Numbered from the stretch's first letter, positions 8,556-17,462 are shown. The stretch is 64,000 nt of DNA from JADLDB01 sp040752975 (GCA_040752975.1 JBFMHF010000008.1:22323-86322); one strand, 5' to 3'. Made by a program: numbers and translations. The notes: generated from the sequence alone by a model not told the origin.

Positions 8556-10094
8556 TCAGGCTTCTTCGGGCTCCAGCACCGCTGCGGGGGGCATGGTGTC
8601 CAGCGCCCGCAGGTGGCGGCGCAGCGCCTCGGAGGGGATGAGGGCTTCACACTCCACCGTCCACCCGTCGCCCGCTTCGGTCGGCACGCGCGTCTGACAC
8701 AGCACCGCAGCCAGCGACTCGGAGAGCCGGCGGCGCTGCAGCTTCGCGTCGGCGGCCACCAGGCGGTGCACCAGCGCCGAAGCGGTCGCGCCCCGCAAGG
8801 CGAGAAGCACCAACTTCCCGTCGGCGGCCGCGTCCAGCGCGGACTCGCAGGCCGCGTCGTCGTCCGCGAGGTCGAGCGCCAGCACGTCGAGGGGCGCGGT
8901 GCGCAGCGCGCGAAGGGCGTCAACGGCGCGGGCGTCCTCCACCACGTCCACCTGTCGGGCCAGGCCCGCGGAGGCGCGCAGCGGCCAGGCGAGGGGCTCT
9001 TCCACCGAGGCCAGCACGGCGCCGCCGTCCAACAGCGCCTGGGAGAGGGACGCCAGCGTGGTGCTGCGGCCGCTCCCCGGAGGTCCACCGATGACGACGA
9101 GGCCGCGCTCCAGGTTGTCGAGGGCCGCGACGAAGCGCGCAGGCAGTGGGAGTTCCTTCAGCGCCGGGGGACGCGGGGGAAGGAGGCGCAGCGTCGCCGC
9201 CACCAGCGCGCGCTCGCGGGTGAGGGAGAGGCGGTAGCGCCCGAGGTCTCGCACGCCGAAGCCCACCACCAACGCGCCAAGGCGCTCGAAGCGCTCGACG
9301 TGGGAGTCCGTGAGGAAGGCATAGGCCAGCCGGCGCGCGTCCTCGGCCGTCAGCGGCGCGGGCCGCAGCGCCCGTCGCCCGAAGGGTCCCTGCGCCAGCG
9401 GAGGAGCGCCAGGCACGAAGAGGAGGTCGCTCGCGTGCAACGCCTGCGCGTGGCGCAGGAGGCCCACCACGTCGAGGGGCTCGCTCTCCGGCGACTCGTC
9501 GTCCACGGTCGAAGCCGGCCTCTCGTCGTCCGCGGCCGGAGCTTGCGGCGCCCACTCGGGCACCAGGATGAGGTGGGCCTCGGGGGTGCGCTGCGAGACG
9601 AGGAGCGCGCTCTCCAGGGTGTTGAGGAGTTCGGACACCCAGCCGGCCTTCGCCGCGTGGCGCTCTTCCTTCAGGGCTGATGGCTCGAGCCGCTGCGCCA
9701 GCACCCGCAGGGGCAGCGAGCCCAGCGCGAAGCGACCCACGCCCAGCCGGTCGAGGAGCCCGCCGGTGAGGAGCCTTTCACCCGCGGCGTCGTCGTGAAG
9801 AAGTCGTGCGAAGAGGGCGCCGACGGTTCGCGCCACCTCGTCGGCATCTACGCCCTCGACGTCGACGAAGCCGCCGGCCTCCCCCGCGCGCAGCACCGCG
9901 TCGGCCAGCGCGCAGGCCGCCTCGTCAGGAAGCGTCCCGGTGTCGGAGGTTGCGAGGACGGCCTCGGCCCAACGGCCCGCGTCGAAGCGCGAGAGGAAAT
10001 GGCGGCCAGGCGTGGCGCCCTCTCCGCGCAGAAAGGCGCGCAGAGCCTCGGGCTCGAGGAAGCGCGCGTGGTAGCCGGTCAGTCGCAGGTTCAC
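8556..10094 (-). CDS. degenerate PilT/GspE-like secretion ATPase
   Basis: Product of 512 residues whose C-terminal half (about 205-500) follows the PilT/GspE plan, but every catalytic box is altered. Walker A reads GGPPGSGRST (336-345) with Arg343 where Lys is required. The Asp box is VEEPLAW instead of the usual IEDPIE. The Walker B region is PLDVLALDLADD with no GEMRD. The His box is LALRGATASALVHRL without its THT. The N-terminal half (about 1-200) is not recognisable and may be a divergent N-terminal domain. It is probably a regulatory or structural paralogue without normal ATPase activity (inference). The start is a GTG at 10094; an upstream ATG is out of frame. No other pilus genes are near. 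Confidence 0.8.
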   Translation of the reverse strand: MNLRLTGYHARFLEPEALRAFLRGEGATPGRHFLSRFDAGRWAEAVLATSDTGTLPDEAACALADAVLRAGEAGGFVDVEGVDADEVARTVGALFARLLHDDAAGERLLTGGLLDRLGVGRFALGSLPLRVLAQRLEPSALKEERHAAKAGWVSELLNTLESALLVSQRTPEAHLILVPEWAPQAPAADDERPASTVDDESPESEPLDVVGLLRHAQALHASDLLFVPGAPPLAQGPFGRRALRPAPLTAEDARRLAYAFLTDSHVERFERLGALVVGFGVRDLGRYRLSLTRERALVAATLRLLPPRPPALKELPLPARFVAALDNLERGLVVIGGPPGSGRSTTLASLSQALLDGGAVLASVEEPLAWPLRASAGLARQVDVVEDARAVDALRALRTAPLDVLALDLADDDAACESALDAAADGKLVLLALRGATASALVHRLVAADAKLQRRRLSESLAAVLCQTRVPTEAGDGWTVECEALIPSEALRRHLRALDTMPPAAVLEPEEA

Positions 10095-10446
10095 CTCGCC
10101 ACCATATGCGCTCCACCCGCTCCGGGTGAGGCGAGGCCCGCCGCCACGCAGGCACGCTGTCGGGAGGCTCAGCCGAACGGCATCAGCCCGGGAAGGCCCT
10201 TCACCGAGAGCGGCGCATCAGGGGATGACTCGTGGCGCAAGCTGGAGGGGCGTTGAGCGGAACACTTCCACGCCGGCCTCGGCCGCCGGCCCGAGTGGTT
10301 CATCCGTGATGCCCCTCGGGGGCCCCCGCGCAGCTCGCACCGAATGGGAGTGATGCCTGTGCCCCGGAGAGGGCGTGAGCGACGCGCCCCCGGCGCGCGA
10401 ACGAGGAGGACTGTCACAATTCGCCGGGCGCGCGCAGGATGGCGCC
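10095..10446. other. intergenic region, no convincing gene
   Basis: About 350 bases between the divergent pseudo-PilT gene and the CULT-domain gene. Open frames are short and of poor coding character. It should hold both promoters, but I see no clear -35/-10 pair or strong palindrome. Confidence 0.5.
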
Positions 10447-10884
10447 ATGCAGTCGTGGCCTCGCGCCCAGCGGTCGCCGTTTCCCGCACCGGACGTCGGC
10501 GCGCTGTTGCTCGACACAGCGCGCACGCCAGGCGCCGGCGTCCTCCCCGAGAAGGAGCCGGTCGACACCGCGAAGGGCCCGCGCCACCCGGTGCTTTGCC
10601 GCCGCTGCGCGCACGTGGTGACCGACGCGGCGTTGCGGACGACGGTGGACGGCCAGGCGACCCACGCCAGACTCAATCCGGCGGGCGTCCTCTTCGTCTT
10701 CGACTGCTTCACGGACGCGCCGGGCTGCACCGTGGACGGTTCGCCCACCACCGAGGCCACGTGGTTCGCCGGTTGCGCGTGGCAGTACGCGCACTGCGGG
10801 CGTTGCGGGACACACCTCGGCTGGCGCTTCACGGGCGCGCTGTCCTTCTTCGGCCTCGTCTCCGAGCGCGTGGTGGAGGAGTGA
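10447..10884 (+). CDS. stand-alone CULT (cereblon-type) domain protein
   Basis: Product of 145 residues matching the CULT beta-tent domain, the thalidomide-binding domain of eukaryotic cereblon, also known as single-domain proteins in some bacteria. Zinc ligands are Cys51/Cys54 (CRRC) and Cys117/Cys120 (CGRC). The aromatic cage is complete: Trp106 and Trp112 in TWFAGCAW, Trp126 and Phe128 in HLGWRF. These align with human Trp380, Trp386, Trp400 and Phe402. FFGL near the C-terminus matches the FWGL of cereblon. No Lon-like or DDB1-binding domain is present. The ATG at 10447 has AGGA 9 bases upstream; an in-frame ATG at 10375 lacks support. The cellular ligand in bacteria is unknown; binding of cyclic-imide-like groups is inferred from the cage. 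Confidence 0.87.
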   Translation: MQSWPRAQRSPFPAPDVGALLLDTARTPGAGVLPEKEPVDTAKGPRHPVLCRRCAHVVTDAALRTTVDGQATHARLNPAGVLFVFDCFTDAPGCTVDGSPTTEATWFAGCAWQYAHCGRCGTHLGWRFTGALSFFGLVSERVVEE

Positions 10885-10896
10885 CGGGGCGGACCG

Positions 10897-11589
10897 TCAC
10901 AGCCCGGAGAGCCGGGGCCCCACGGCGAGGGCCGCGTGCGTGACGAGCACCGGCCACAGGCTGCGCGAGGCCAGGCGCAGCAAGGAGAGGACCAGCCCGA
11001 GGCCCAACGCCCACAGCTTGAGCCACCAGCCGGGCTGGGGCATCACCAGGGCGCCCGCTACCGAAGTGACGCACACCGCGGCCGTGACTCCGTGCCGTTG
11101 GGTCAAAGCCCGCAGCGCGTAGCCGCGCAACAGCGTGTCCTCCGCGACGATGGCCGCCGACAACATCATCACCAGGGGCCCGAGCGCCTGCGACCGCAAC
11201 GACGGGTCGAAGGCGGGCTGCACCTTCACCAACTGCGGGTAGACGAGGAAGACGTGGAGGAGCCACAGCGTCGGCGCGGCCACCAGCGCGAGGCCCACGT
11301 CACGGCGCGGCGGCTTCGTCCACCCCAGGGCGGCCAGCGACCAGCCGTCCGCGCCTGCCAGGCGCCAGGTGAGGCCCAGCACGGCAAGGAAGGCCAGCGT
11401 CGTCGGCACCGCTGCGACGGCGGTGAGGTGCGCCACCAGCGCCTCGCCCTCGAGCCCCAGAGTGCCCCGCGCCAGCGCAGCGACGACGCCGAAGGCGATG
11501 GCCAGCGAAGCCGGCGCGGACAGCAGCGCGAGCCAGACGCGCCAGCCTCTTACCTTCCGGACAGCCGAGGCCTGCTCGTCGATGGCCAC
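10897..11589 (-). CDS. CPBP-family intramembrane metalloprotease
   Basis: Membrane protein of 230 residues of the CPBP/Abi (CAAX-processing-like) family, with about six to seven hydrophobic segments. The first catalytic motif is EDTLLRGY, a version of EExxxR, and the last is the His in LWPVLVTHAAL. The GTG start at 11589 lies 5 bases after the stop of the salicylyl-CoA hydroxylase gene, with GGGACTGAAGG in front, which suggests translational coupling; a longer frame upstream overlaps that gene and is a shadow. Substrate unknown. It converges on the CULT gene, 12 bases apart. Confidence 0.8.
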   Translation of the reverse strand: MAIDEQASAVRKVRGWRVWLALLSAPASLAIAFGVVAALARGTLGLEGEALVAHLTAVAAVPTTLAFLAVLGLTWRLAGADGWSLAALGWTKPPRRDVGLALVAAPTLWLLHVFLVYPQLVKVQPAFDPSLRSQALGPLVMMLSAAIVAEDTLLRGYALRALTQRHGVTAAVCVTSVAGALVMPQPGWWLKLWALGLGLVLSLLRLASRSLWPVLVTHAALAVGPRLSGL

Positions 11590-11594
11590 GGCCT

Positions 11595-13898
11595 TCAGTC
11601 CCGCTGGGCCGGTGTCGGCGCCTTCGCGTCCCTCGGGCCGGGCCGCGGCCTCACCAGCGCGTACTGCGGAGGCCAATACAGCGCGTCCACCCCTTCGGCC
11701 TGCGCGTGGCGGTGGGTGAGCGACGGGTCGGACAGGTGAGGCCTCGCCAGCGCGCACAGGTCGGCGCGCCCCGCCGCGATGATGGTGTTGACGTGGTCCG
11801 CCCCCTGAATGCCGCCCACCGCCATCACCGGCATCTTCACCGCGTGGCGCACGGCTTCCGCGAAGGGCACCTGGTACATGCGGCCGTACTCGGGCTTCGA
11901 CGCGGGCACGTTGCCGGCCGACGAGACGTCGATGACGTCACAGCCCCGCTGCTTCAGCGCGTGCGCGAAGGCGATGGTGTCCTCCAGCGTCTGCCCTTCG
12001 GGCTCGAGCCAGTCGGTGGCCGACACGCGTACCGACATCGGCTTGTGCGCGGGCCACACGGCGCGCACGGCCTCGAACACCTCCAGCGGGAAGCGCATGC
12101 GCTTCTCCAGCGAGCCGCCCCAGGCGTCGGTGCGCTGGTTGGAGAAAGGACAGAGGAAGCTGGACAGGAGGTAGCCGTGGGCCGCGTGCAGTTCGATGAG
12201 GTCGAAGCCCGCCGCGTCCGCCCGCCTCGCCGCGTCGACGAAGGCCTGCCGCACCCGCGCGAGGTCCTCTTCCGTCATCTCCTTCGGGGTGTGCCAGCCG
12301 GGCGCGAAGGGCAGCGCCGACGGCCCCAGCGTCTGCCACGGCCGCTCATGCGGCTGCAGCGGCCCGTCGCCTTCCCACGGCAACTGGCAGCTCGCCTTCC
12401 TCCCGGCGTGCGCCAACTGGATGCCGATGGGCGCCTTCGCGTGGGTGTGCACGAAGTCGACGATGCGCTTCCAGGCCTGCGTCTGCGCGTCGTTCCACAG
12501 GCCGGCGCAGCCGTGCGTGATGCGCCCTTCCACCGAGACGTCCGTCATCTCGGTGAGGACGAGGCCTGCCCCGCCCACCGCGCGCGCGCCGAGGTGCACG
12601 AGGTGCCAGTCGCCGGGCACGCCGTCCACCGCGGAGTACTGACACATCGGCGACACCACCACCCGGTTCTCCAGGATGAGGTCGCGCAGCTTGAAGGGGG
12701 CGAAGAGGGGCGGCGGGGCGCTGCCGTCGGAGTTCTTCGGCGTCCCGTGGATGTCGGCGAACCAGCGGTCCACCTTCGCCACCAGGGCGCCGTCGCGCTT
12801 GCGCAGGTTGTCCCAGGTGATGCGCTTGCTGCGCGTCATCAGGTTGAAGGTGAACTGCAGCGGCGGCTGGTGGAGGTAGCGCGCGGCGTTCTCGAACCAC
12901 TCGAGGCTGGTCTGCGCGGCGCGTTGCAGGCGCAGCACCTCGGGCTTGCGCTCGGCCTCGTACACGTCGAGGGCGCGCTCCACGTCGAGGCCCACCTGCT
13001 GGAAGGCCTTCACCAGGGCCATCGCGTCTTCCATCGCCAGCTTGGTACCGGAGCCGATGGAGTAGTGCGCCGTGTGGACGGCGTCGCCCATCAACACCAT
13101 GTTGCCGCGCCGCCACTTCTCGCACCGGATGGTGGGGAAGGTGCGCCAGATGGACTTGTTGGCGCAGAGCCGGTGCCCGCCGAGCTCCTTCTCGAAGAGC
13201 TTCTCGAGGAAGGCCACCGACTGCTCTTCCGACATCTGGTCGAGGCCCGCCCGCTTCCACACCTCCTCGCGGCACTCGACGATGAAGGTGGACAGCGCGC
13301 CCGACGGCTGCATCGGCGTCTTCGTGAAGGGGTAGGCGTGCACCTGGAAGAGGCCGTGGGGCGTGTCCTTGAAGAGGAAGGTGAAGGCCGTCAGCGGCCT
13401 GGTGGTGCCCAGCCAGATGAACTTGCACTTGCGCCAGTCGAAGGACGGCCTGAAGTCGCTCTGGTAGCGGGTGCGAATGGCGCTGTTCACTCCGTCGCAG
13501 GCGATGACCAGGTCCGCCCTGGGGAGTGGCTCCGCGGGGAGCTCCTTCAGGAACTCCATCTTCACGCCCAGGTCGCCGCAGCGGTTCTGCAGCACCATCA
13601 AGAGGTCCTTCCGGGACAGGCCGCAGAAGCCGTGCCCGGTGGACACCGTCTTCTCGTCGCCCAGGTACGTCTCGATGTCGTCCCAGTAGGCGAAGCGCTT
13701 CTCGATTTCGACGTAGCTCTCGTCATCGGCCTCAGCGAGGTTGCCCAGCGTCTCGCGGCTGAAGACGACGCCCCAGCCGAAGGTGTCGTCCGGGCGGTTC
13801 CGCTCGAAGACCTCGATGTCCACGTCCGGGAAGGCCTTCTTCATGAGAATGCCGAAGTACAGGCCCGCGGGTCCGCCGCCGATGCAGACGATGCGCAT
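11595..13898 (-). CDS. bifunctional salicylyl-CoA 5-hydroxylase/oxidoreductase
   Basis: Fused flavoenzyme of 767 residues. The N-terminal half (1-390) is a group A FAD monooxygenase with GGGPAGLYF at 7-15, the DG motif in ACDGVNSAIRT and the GD motif in LMGDAVHTAHYSIGSG. The C-terminal half (about 395-745) is an FMN-binding old-yellow-enzyme/NADH:flavin oxidoreductase domain with SPMCQYSA, LHAAHGYLLSSFLCP and the phosphate-binding AVGGI. This fusion matches the salicylyl-CoA 5-hydroxylase family of CoA-linked aromatic degradation, which forms gentisyl-CoA. The length is normal. No CoA ligase or ring-cleavage gene is in the window, so the true substrate is uncertain. The ATG at 13898 gives a standard FAD-binding N-terminus (MRIVCIGGGPAG). 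Confidence 0.9.
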   Translation of the reverse strand: MRIVCIGGGPAGLYFGILMKKAFPDVDIEVFERNRPDDTFGWGVVFSRETLGNLAEADDESYVEIEKRFAYWDDIETYLGDEKTVSTGHGFCGLSRKDLLMVLQNRCGDLGVKMEFLKELPAEPLPRADLVIACDGVNSAIRTRYQSDFRPSFDWRKCKFIWLGTTRPLTAFTFLFKDTPHGLFQVHAYPFTKTPMQPSGALSTFIVECREEVWKRAGLDQMSEEQSVAFLEKLFEKELGGHRLCANKSIWRTFPTIRCEKWRRGNMVLMGDAVHTAHYSIGSGTKLAMEDAMALVKAFQQVGLDVERALDVYEAERKPEVLRLQRAAQTSLEWFENAARYLHQPPLQFTFNLMTRSKRITWDNLRKRDGALVAKVDRWFADIHGTPKNSDGSAPPPLFAPFKLRDLILENRVVVSPMCQYSAVDGVPGDWHLVHLGARAVGGAGLVLTEMTDVSVEGRITHGCAGLWNDAQTQAWKRIVDFVHTHAKAPIGIQLAHAGRKASCQLPWEGDGPLQPHERPWQTLGPSALPFAPGWHTPKEMTEEDLARVRQAFVDAARRADAAGFDLIELHAAHGYLLSSFLCPFSNQRTDAWGGSLEKRMRFPLEVFEAVRAVWPAHKPMSVRVSATDWLEPEGQTLEDTIAFAHALKQRGCDVIDVSSAGNVPASKPEYGRMYQVPFAEAVRHAVKMPVMAVGGIQGADHVNTIIAAGRADLCALARPHLSDPSLTHRHAQAEGVDALYWPPQYALVRPRPGPRDAKAPTPAQRD

Positions 13899-13939
13899 GG
13901 TCGCGGGTATAGCGTGAAGTGGCGGAGGGGACTCTCACC

Positions 13940-14030
13940 GTGCGCATCTTCGTCACCGGGGGCGCGGGCTTCATCGGCGGCCAGGGCGGCGAGGCGTACT
14001 TCGTGGCGGACGGACTCGCGCCGTTGCGTC
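13940..14030 (+). pseudogene. NAD-dependent epimerase remnant, internally deleted
   Basis: A GTG-initiated frame reads VRIFVTGGAGFIGG, the Rossmann start of extended SDR/NAD-dependent epimerases. It jumps at once to GEAYFVADGLAPL, which resembles a mid-protein element (G-x-AYFVTDG) of the same family. About 180 residues are missing between them, and the frame then runs into the 3' end of the convergent M20 gene. This looks like a gene collapsed by an internal deletion. Short, so not certain. Confidence 0.5.
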
Positions 14031-15465
14031 AGGGCGCGGCGGCGACGTCCACCACGGCCTTGTAGAGAATCTTCACCCCGCGCTCGAGGTTCTCCACCGA
14101 CACGCGCTCGTCCTTCCCGTGCACGGTGTTGACCTCGTCCAGCGTCACCTCGAAGGGCGCGAAGCCGTAGGCGCGGGTGCCCTTCTTCCGCGCGAGGATG
14201 GAGTCGGTGTAGCCCGGGGACACGGTGGGCCCGGCGATGGCGTCGTTCCGGCCGGCGACGGCGTGGCGGGCCAGAGCGTCGAAGAAGGGGTCGTCCCAGT
14301 CGGAGGCCTCGGCGACGAAGCCGTGGGAGAGCTCGAAGCTGATGCCGGGGACGTCGGCCACCAGCGCCTCCAGTTCCTCCATCAACGCCTGCACGGTGGT
14401 GCCCGGCAACACCCGGCAGTCCAGAATGGCGCTCACCTGCGAGGGCACCACGTTGGGCGCGCTGCCCTTCCCCTCGAAGCCCGTCACCTGGCAGGTGTCG
14501 GTCACCATCGCGCGGGTGGTGGGCTTCTCGAGCAGCTTCTTCACCGCGAAGGAGTCCACCAGCGACGGTCGCTGCAAGACGAAGCCGGTGAAGCCTCCGC
14601 GGTGTTCTCCGGAGCGACGCAGGAGCTCGTAGATGGCAGGGTGCAGCCGGGGCTTCGGTTCCCGGTTGACGACGCGCTCCAGGGCCCGGGCCAGCCGCGT
14701 GGGGGCGCGCTCCTCCCGGGGCGTGCTGCCGTGCCCCGCGTCACCGGCGGCCTTCATCGTCACCCAGACTGCGCCCTTCTCCGCCACCGAGATGGCGAAG
14801 GCCGTCTGCCCGGGCGCCAGCGCGTCCTTCACGCCGAGCGCGCCTTCGTTGATGAGGTGCGCGCAGTCGATGTCCTTCCACAGCGTGTCGACGAGGAGCC
14901 GCATGCCGCCCTCCCCCACCTCCTCGTCGGCCACGGCCAGCAGCAGCACGTCGCGGGTGAGGGGCACGGCGCGGCGCTTGAGGAGGAGAAACGTCTCCAC
15001 CTCCACCGCGCCCAGGCCTTTGGTGTCCAGCGCGCCACGGCCCCACACCACGCCGTCGACGATGGCGCCGGACAGCGGCTGCTTGTCCTTCGGCCACGCG
15101 TCCGCCTCGGCGGGCACCACGTCGATGTGCGAGAGGAGGCAGAGCGGCTTCTCGCCGGACGGCTTCGTGGCCGGCAGCCGCGCGACGAGGCTGCCGCGCC
15201 CGGGGGCGAACTCGTGAATGGCCGACTCGACGCCGTCCTTCGCCAGGTGCGCCTTCAGGAACTCCGCGCCCAGCGTCTCGTTGCCGGGCGGGTTGACGGT
15301 GTCCACCCGGAGGTACGCGGACAGCAACTGCGCCGTCTCGTCGCCCACCGCCTTCCAGTCGACGCCCTCGGAGTACTTCTCGAGGCCGGGCGGCGCCGGG
15401 TGCAGCGGGCGGGGCGTGGTGGCGCACGCGCTGAGGGCCAGGAGACTCACACCGAGAAAGCGCAT
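14029..15465 (-). CDS. M20-family zinc peptidase, lipoprotein
   Basis: Secreted metallopeptidase of 478 residues of the M20 (ArgE/DapE/carboxypeptidase-G2-like) family. The N-terminus MRFLGVSLLALSAC carries a lipobox, so it is probably membrane anchored. Metal-site motifs are in order: LSHIDVVP, GRGALDTKG, VADEEVGEGG, INEGAL and near the end VHGKDERV. The dimerisation domain lies in the middle (GDAGHGSTPREE). Substrate unknown; carboxypeptidase- or dipeptidase-type activity is likely. The ATG at 15465 is the only start that gives the signal peptide. Its 3' end overlaps the epimerase remnant. Confidence 0.88.
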   Translation of the reverse strand: MRFLGVSLLALSACATTPRPLHPAPPGLEKYSEGVDWKAVGDETAQLLSAYLRVDTVNPPGNETLGAEFLKAHLAKDGVESAIHEFAPGRGSLVARLPATKPSGEKPLCLLSHIDVVPAEADAWPKDKQPLSGAIVDGVVWGRGALDTKGLGAVEVETFLLLKRRAVPLTRDVLLLAVADEEVGEGGMRLLVDTLWKDIDCAHLINEGALGVKDALAPGQTAFAISVAEKGAVWVTMKAAGDAGHGSTPREERAPTRLARALERVVNREPKPRLHPAIYELLRRSGEHRGGFTGFVLQRPSLVDSFAVKKLLEKPTTRAMVTDTCQVTGFEGKGSAPNVVPSQVSAILDCRVLPGTTVQALMEELEALVADVPGISFELSHGFVAEASDWDDPFFDALARHAVAGRNDAIAGPTVSPGYTDSILARKKGTRAYGFAPFEVTLDEVNTVHGKDERVSVENLERGVKILYKAVVDVAAAP

Positions 15466-16196
15466 GGATGCGCCTTAGCTGCTCTGCGGCACCATCGCCA
15501 CCGGACCGCACGTGCGCCGAAGGACACGAAGTCGGGGTGGGGCGTGGGGCCAGGTCGCGTGAGCGGCCGTGCGCGTCGCCAGCAGCCTCGGCCGCGCGGC
15601 AGGACACGAACGGGCTTCAGGCCGTGTGGCGGATCAGCCCACTCGACGTCACGACCACCTGGAGGCCGCGGTTGATCTTCGTTGATCTGGCGCGGCCTCT
15701 CCGAACGGCGTGGAGCGGGTGGGGGGGGGCCGGTCCCCTCTGCATTACTCTCACCACTTTGAAAATCACGGCCTCCTTCCGCGAGGTTCCGGCAAGCGCA
15801 CTTCTCGGCCTCGTTCAGCAATCCCGCGGAATCAGCGCTCGGCTTTCCAAACTGGTGAGAGTAGTGCGGAGGGGCTCACGCCTAAGCGCTTGCCTCGCCG
15901 CCTGGTTCGGATCACCGTCAGCCCTTGGCGGTGCCAGCCGCGATCGTTCCTGATCAGACTCCTCCGCAACCGCATCCGCCGGGCCGAGAAGCTGTCCGCG
16001 TGCGCAGCGCGGGTCGCCCCCGCCGGAACCCGTCCCCTCGAGGCCTGCAAGTGCGGTCGCGTCAGCGGCGCGAGGCCTTGACCACTGCGGAGCACCAGCG
16101 CGTCATCAGCCCTCCCGGCGGGTGACTCTAGGCCACCGGCGTAGCAACGAGACACTGATCAACGGCTCGCCGAAGTTGACGAAAGCCAACATCACG
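15466..16196. other. long non-coding stretch
   Basis: About 730 bases between the M20 lipoprotein start and the 3' end of the 16197-17462 lipoprotein. No frame shows convincing coding character. It contains the inverted-repeat element described at 15735-15874 and a G-run at about 15718-15729. The M20 promoter should lie at its left end. Base composition is somewhat more AT-rich than neighbouring genes. Confidence 0.5.
15735..15874. repeat. MITE-like element with 31-base inverted ends
   Basis: Arms at 15735-15765 and 15844-15874 match in reverse complement at 27 of 31 positions; the core is TACTCTCACCA on one side and TGGTGAGAGTA on the other. The 78 bases between the arms are not coding. A short element with long imperfect terminal inverted repeats in an intergenic region fits a miniature transposable element; a very large RNA hairpin is the alternative. 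No target-site duplication is obvious. Confidence 0.6.
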
Positions 16197-17462
16197 TCAG
16201 GGTCCCGCGTCTCGCGTGGAGCCCACGGACTTCTTGAGCAGCTCGAGGCCCTGCTTCCCCATGTCCTTGCCCTTCTCCAGCGCGTTGGCTGGCGAGGCGT
16301 TGGCGAGTCCCCGGCGCGTGCGTTCCAGCCACGTGAGAGGCGCGGCCACTTGCTTGCCGGCCTCCTCGCCCAAGAGCAGCACGAGGAGGTGTTCGACGCC
16401 GCCGGCGCGGCTGAGCAACGCCTGCGCGAGGATGAAGGTGGCCCGCGTCTGGAGGAAGAGGGGAATGCCCTTCTCCTGGGTGCGCATCGTCTCCGCGGCC
16501 TCCCGGAGCTCCTTGCGCGTGGCCTCGTCGAGGTGGGGACTCGCCGCCAGCTTGTCCAACTCGGCGGCCGACTCGGCGTAGCGGCCGCGCCGCGCGTGCA
16601 CCAGCGCCCAACCCCACTGCGTCAATTCGTTGTCGATGCCCAGGGCCTTCAGCTCGGCCAGGCCCTTCTCCAGGTCCTCGGTGGAGGCCTCGTCACGCTC
16701 GAGGCCCATGCGATTCCACGCACGCACGAAGTAGCCGGCGGCGCGCAGGCCGTGCATCGTCTGGGAAGCGTCGGCGTGCGCGGTGGCCCAGCCTCCGAAG
16801 TCTGCGGGCGTCGTCGCTTCCATCGCGGTGACGTAGGCGTTGAGCTCCTCCTCGGCGGCGTAGTGGTACTCGGCGGCGCAGAAGGCGGCGCCCCTTAGCA
16901 ACTGCGCGGCCCACCTCGCCTCCTCCGGCCAGCCCGGCTGGGGTGTGGCGCGCGCCAACTCGTAGAAGACGTATTCGGTGCTCCCGGGAATCCTGTTCCC
17001 CTTGTCCGCCGCGTCGACGAGGAACCAGAAGCCCGCGAGGCCCAGGTGCTCGAGCTGCGCGTCCCACGGAGGCGGCATGGGCGTGTCCAGCAGCACCTCG
17101 GCCAGCGGCTTGAACTCGTCTTCGTCGCGGGACTTCATCGTCTCGCGCGCGTCGTAGAGGGCCTTGAGCAGCCGCGCGTAGGTGGCGGCCTCGTGCAGCA
17201 CCTCCTCGGGCGTCGCTGGCTTCGCGGGCAGGGCCTGCGTCTCGGCCAGCACCTGCCACAGCGCGTCCACCGCGGCCGGGCGCCGGGGGTCGCCCTTCGC
17301 GCGAATGCTGATTTTCACCAGGCGATACGGCAGCAGCGTCAAGGAGGACTTGAGGCGCTCCTCCATCTTCTCTCGCTCGCGCGCGGCCTTCTTCGCGTCG
17401 GACTCGCGGCACGCGCACGACGAGAGGGCCAGCGCGAGGAGACACCCCAGGGCACGCGCCAT
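16197..17462 (-). CDS. lipoprotein with helical repeats, unknown function
   Basis: Lipoprotein of 421 residues; the signal MARALGCLLALALSSCAC contains a lipobox. The rest is alpha-helical, with Ala/Leu/Glu-rich segments resembling TPR-like packing (for example WALVHARRGRYAESAAELDKL near residue 285), but I cannot assign a named family. The ATG at 17462 overlaps the stop of the methyltransferase gene by one base (TGATG), so the two are co-translated; a GTG just upstream is equally possible. Probably an envelope protein in an operon with the methyltransferase and perhaps the DUF2378 gene. Confidence 0.75.
   Translation of the reverse strand: MARALGCLLALALSSCACRESDAKKAAREREKMEERLKSSLTLLPYRLVKISIRAKGDPRRPAAVDALWQVLAETQALPAKPATPEEVLHEAATYARLLKALYDARETMKSRDEDEFKPLAEVLLDTPMPPPWDAQLEHLGLAGFWFLVDAADKGNRIPGSTEYVFYELARATPQPGWPEEARWAAQLLRGAAFCAAEYHYAAEEELNAYVTAMEATTPADFGGWATAHADASQTMHGLRAAGYFVRAWNRMGLERDEASTEDLEKGLAELKALGIDNELTQWGWALVHARRGRYAESAAELDKLAASPHLDEATRKELREAAETMRTQEKGIPLFLQTRATFILAQALLSRAGGVEHLLVLLLGEEAGKQVAAPLTWLERTRRGLANASPANALEKGKDMGKQGLELLKKSVGSTRDAGP

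Noticed and set aside
10169..10489. A 106-codon minus-strand frame between pseudo-PilT and CULT genes
   Set aside because: Amino-acid composition is Arg/Pro/Ser-rich as in shadows, and it overlaps the CULT gene start.
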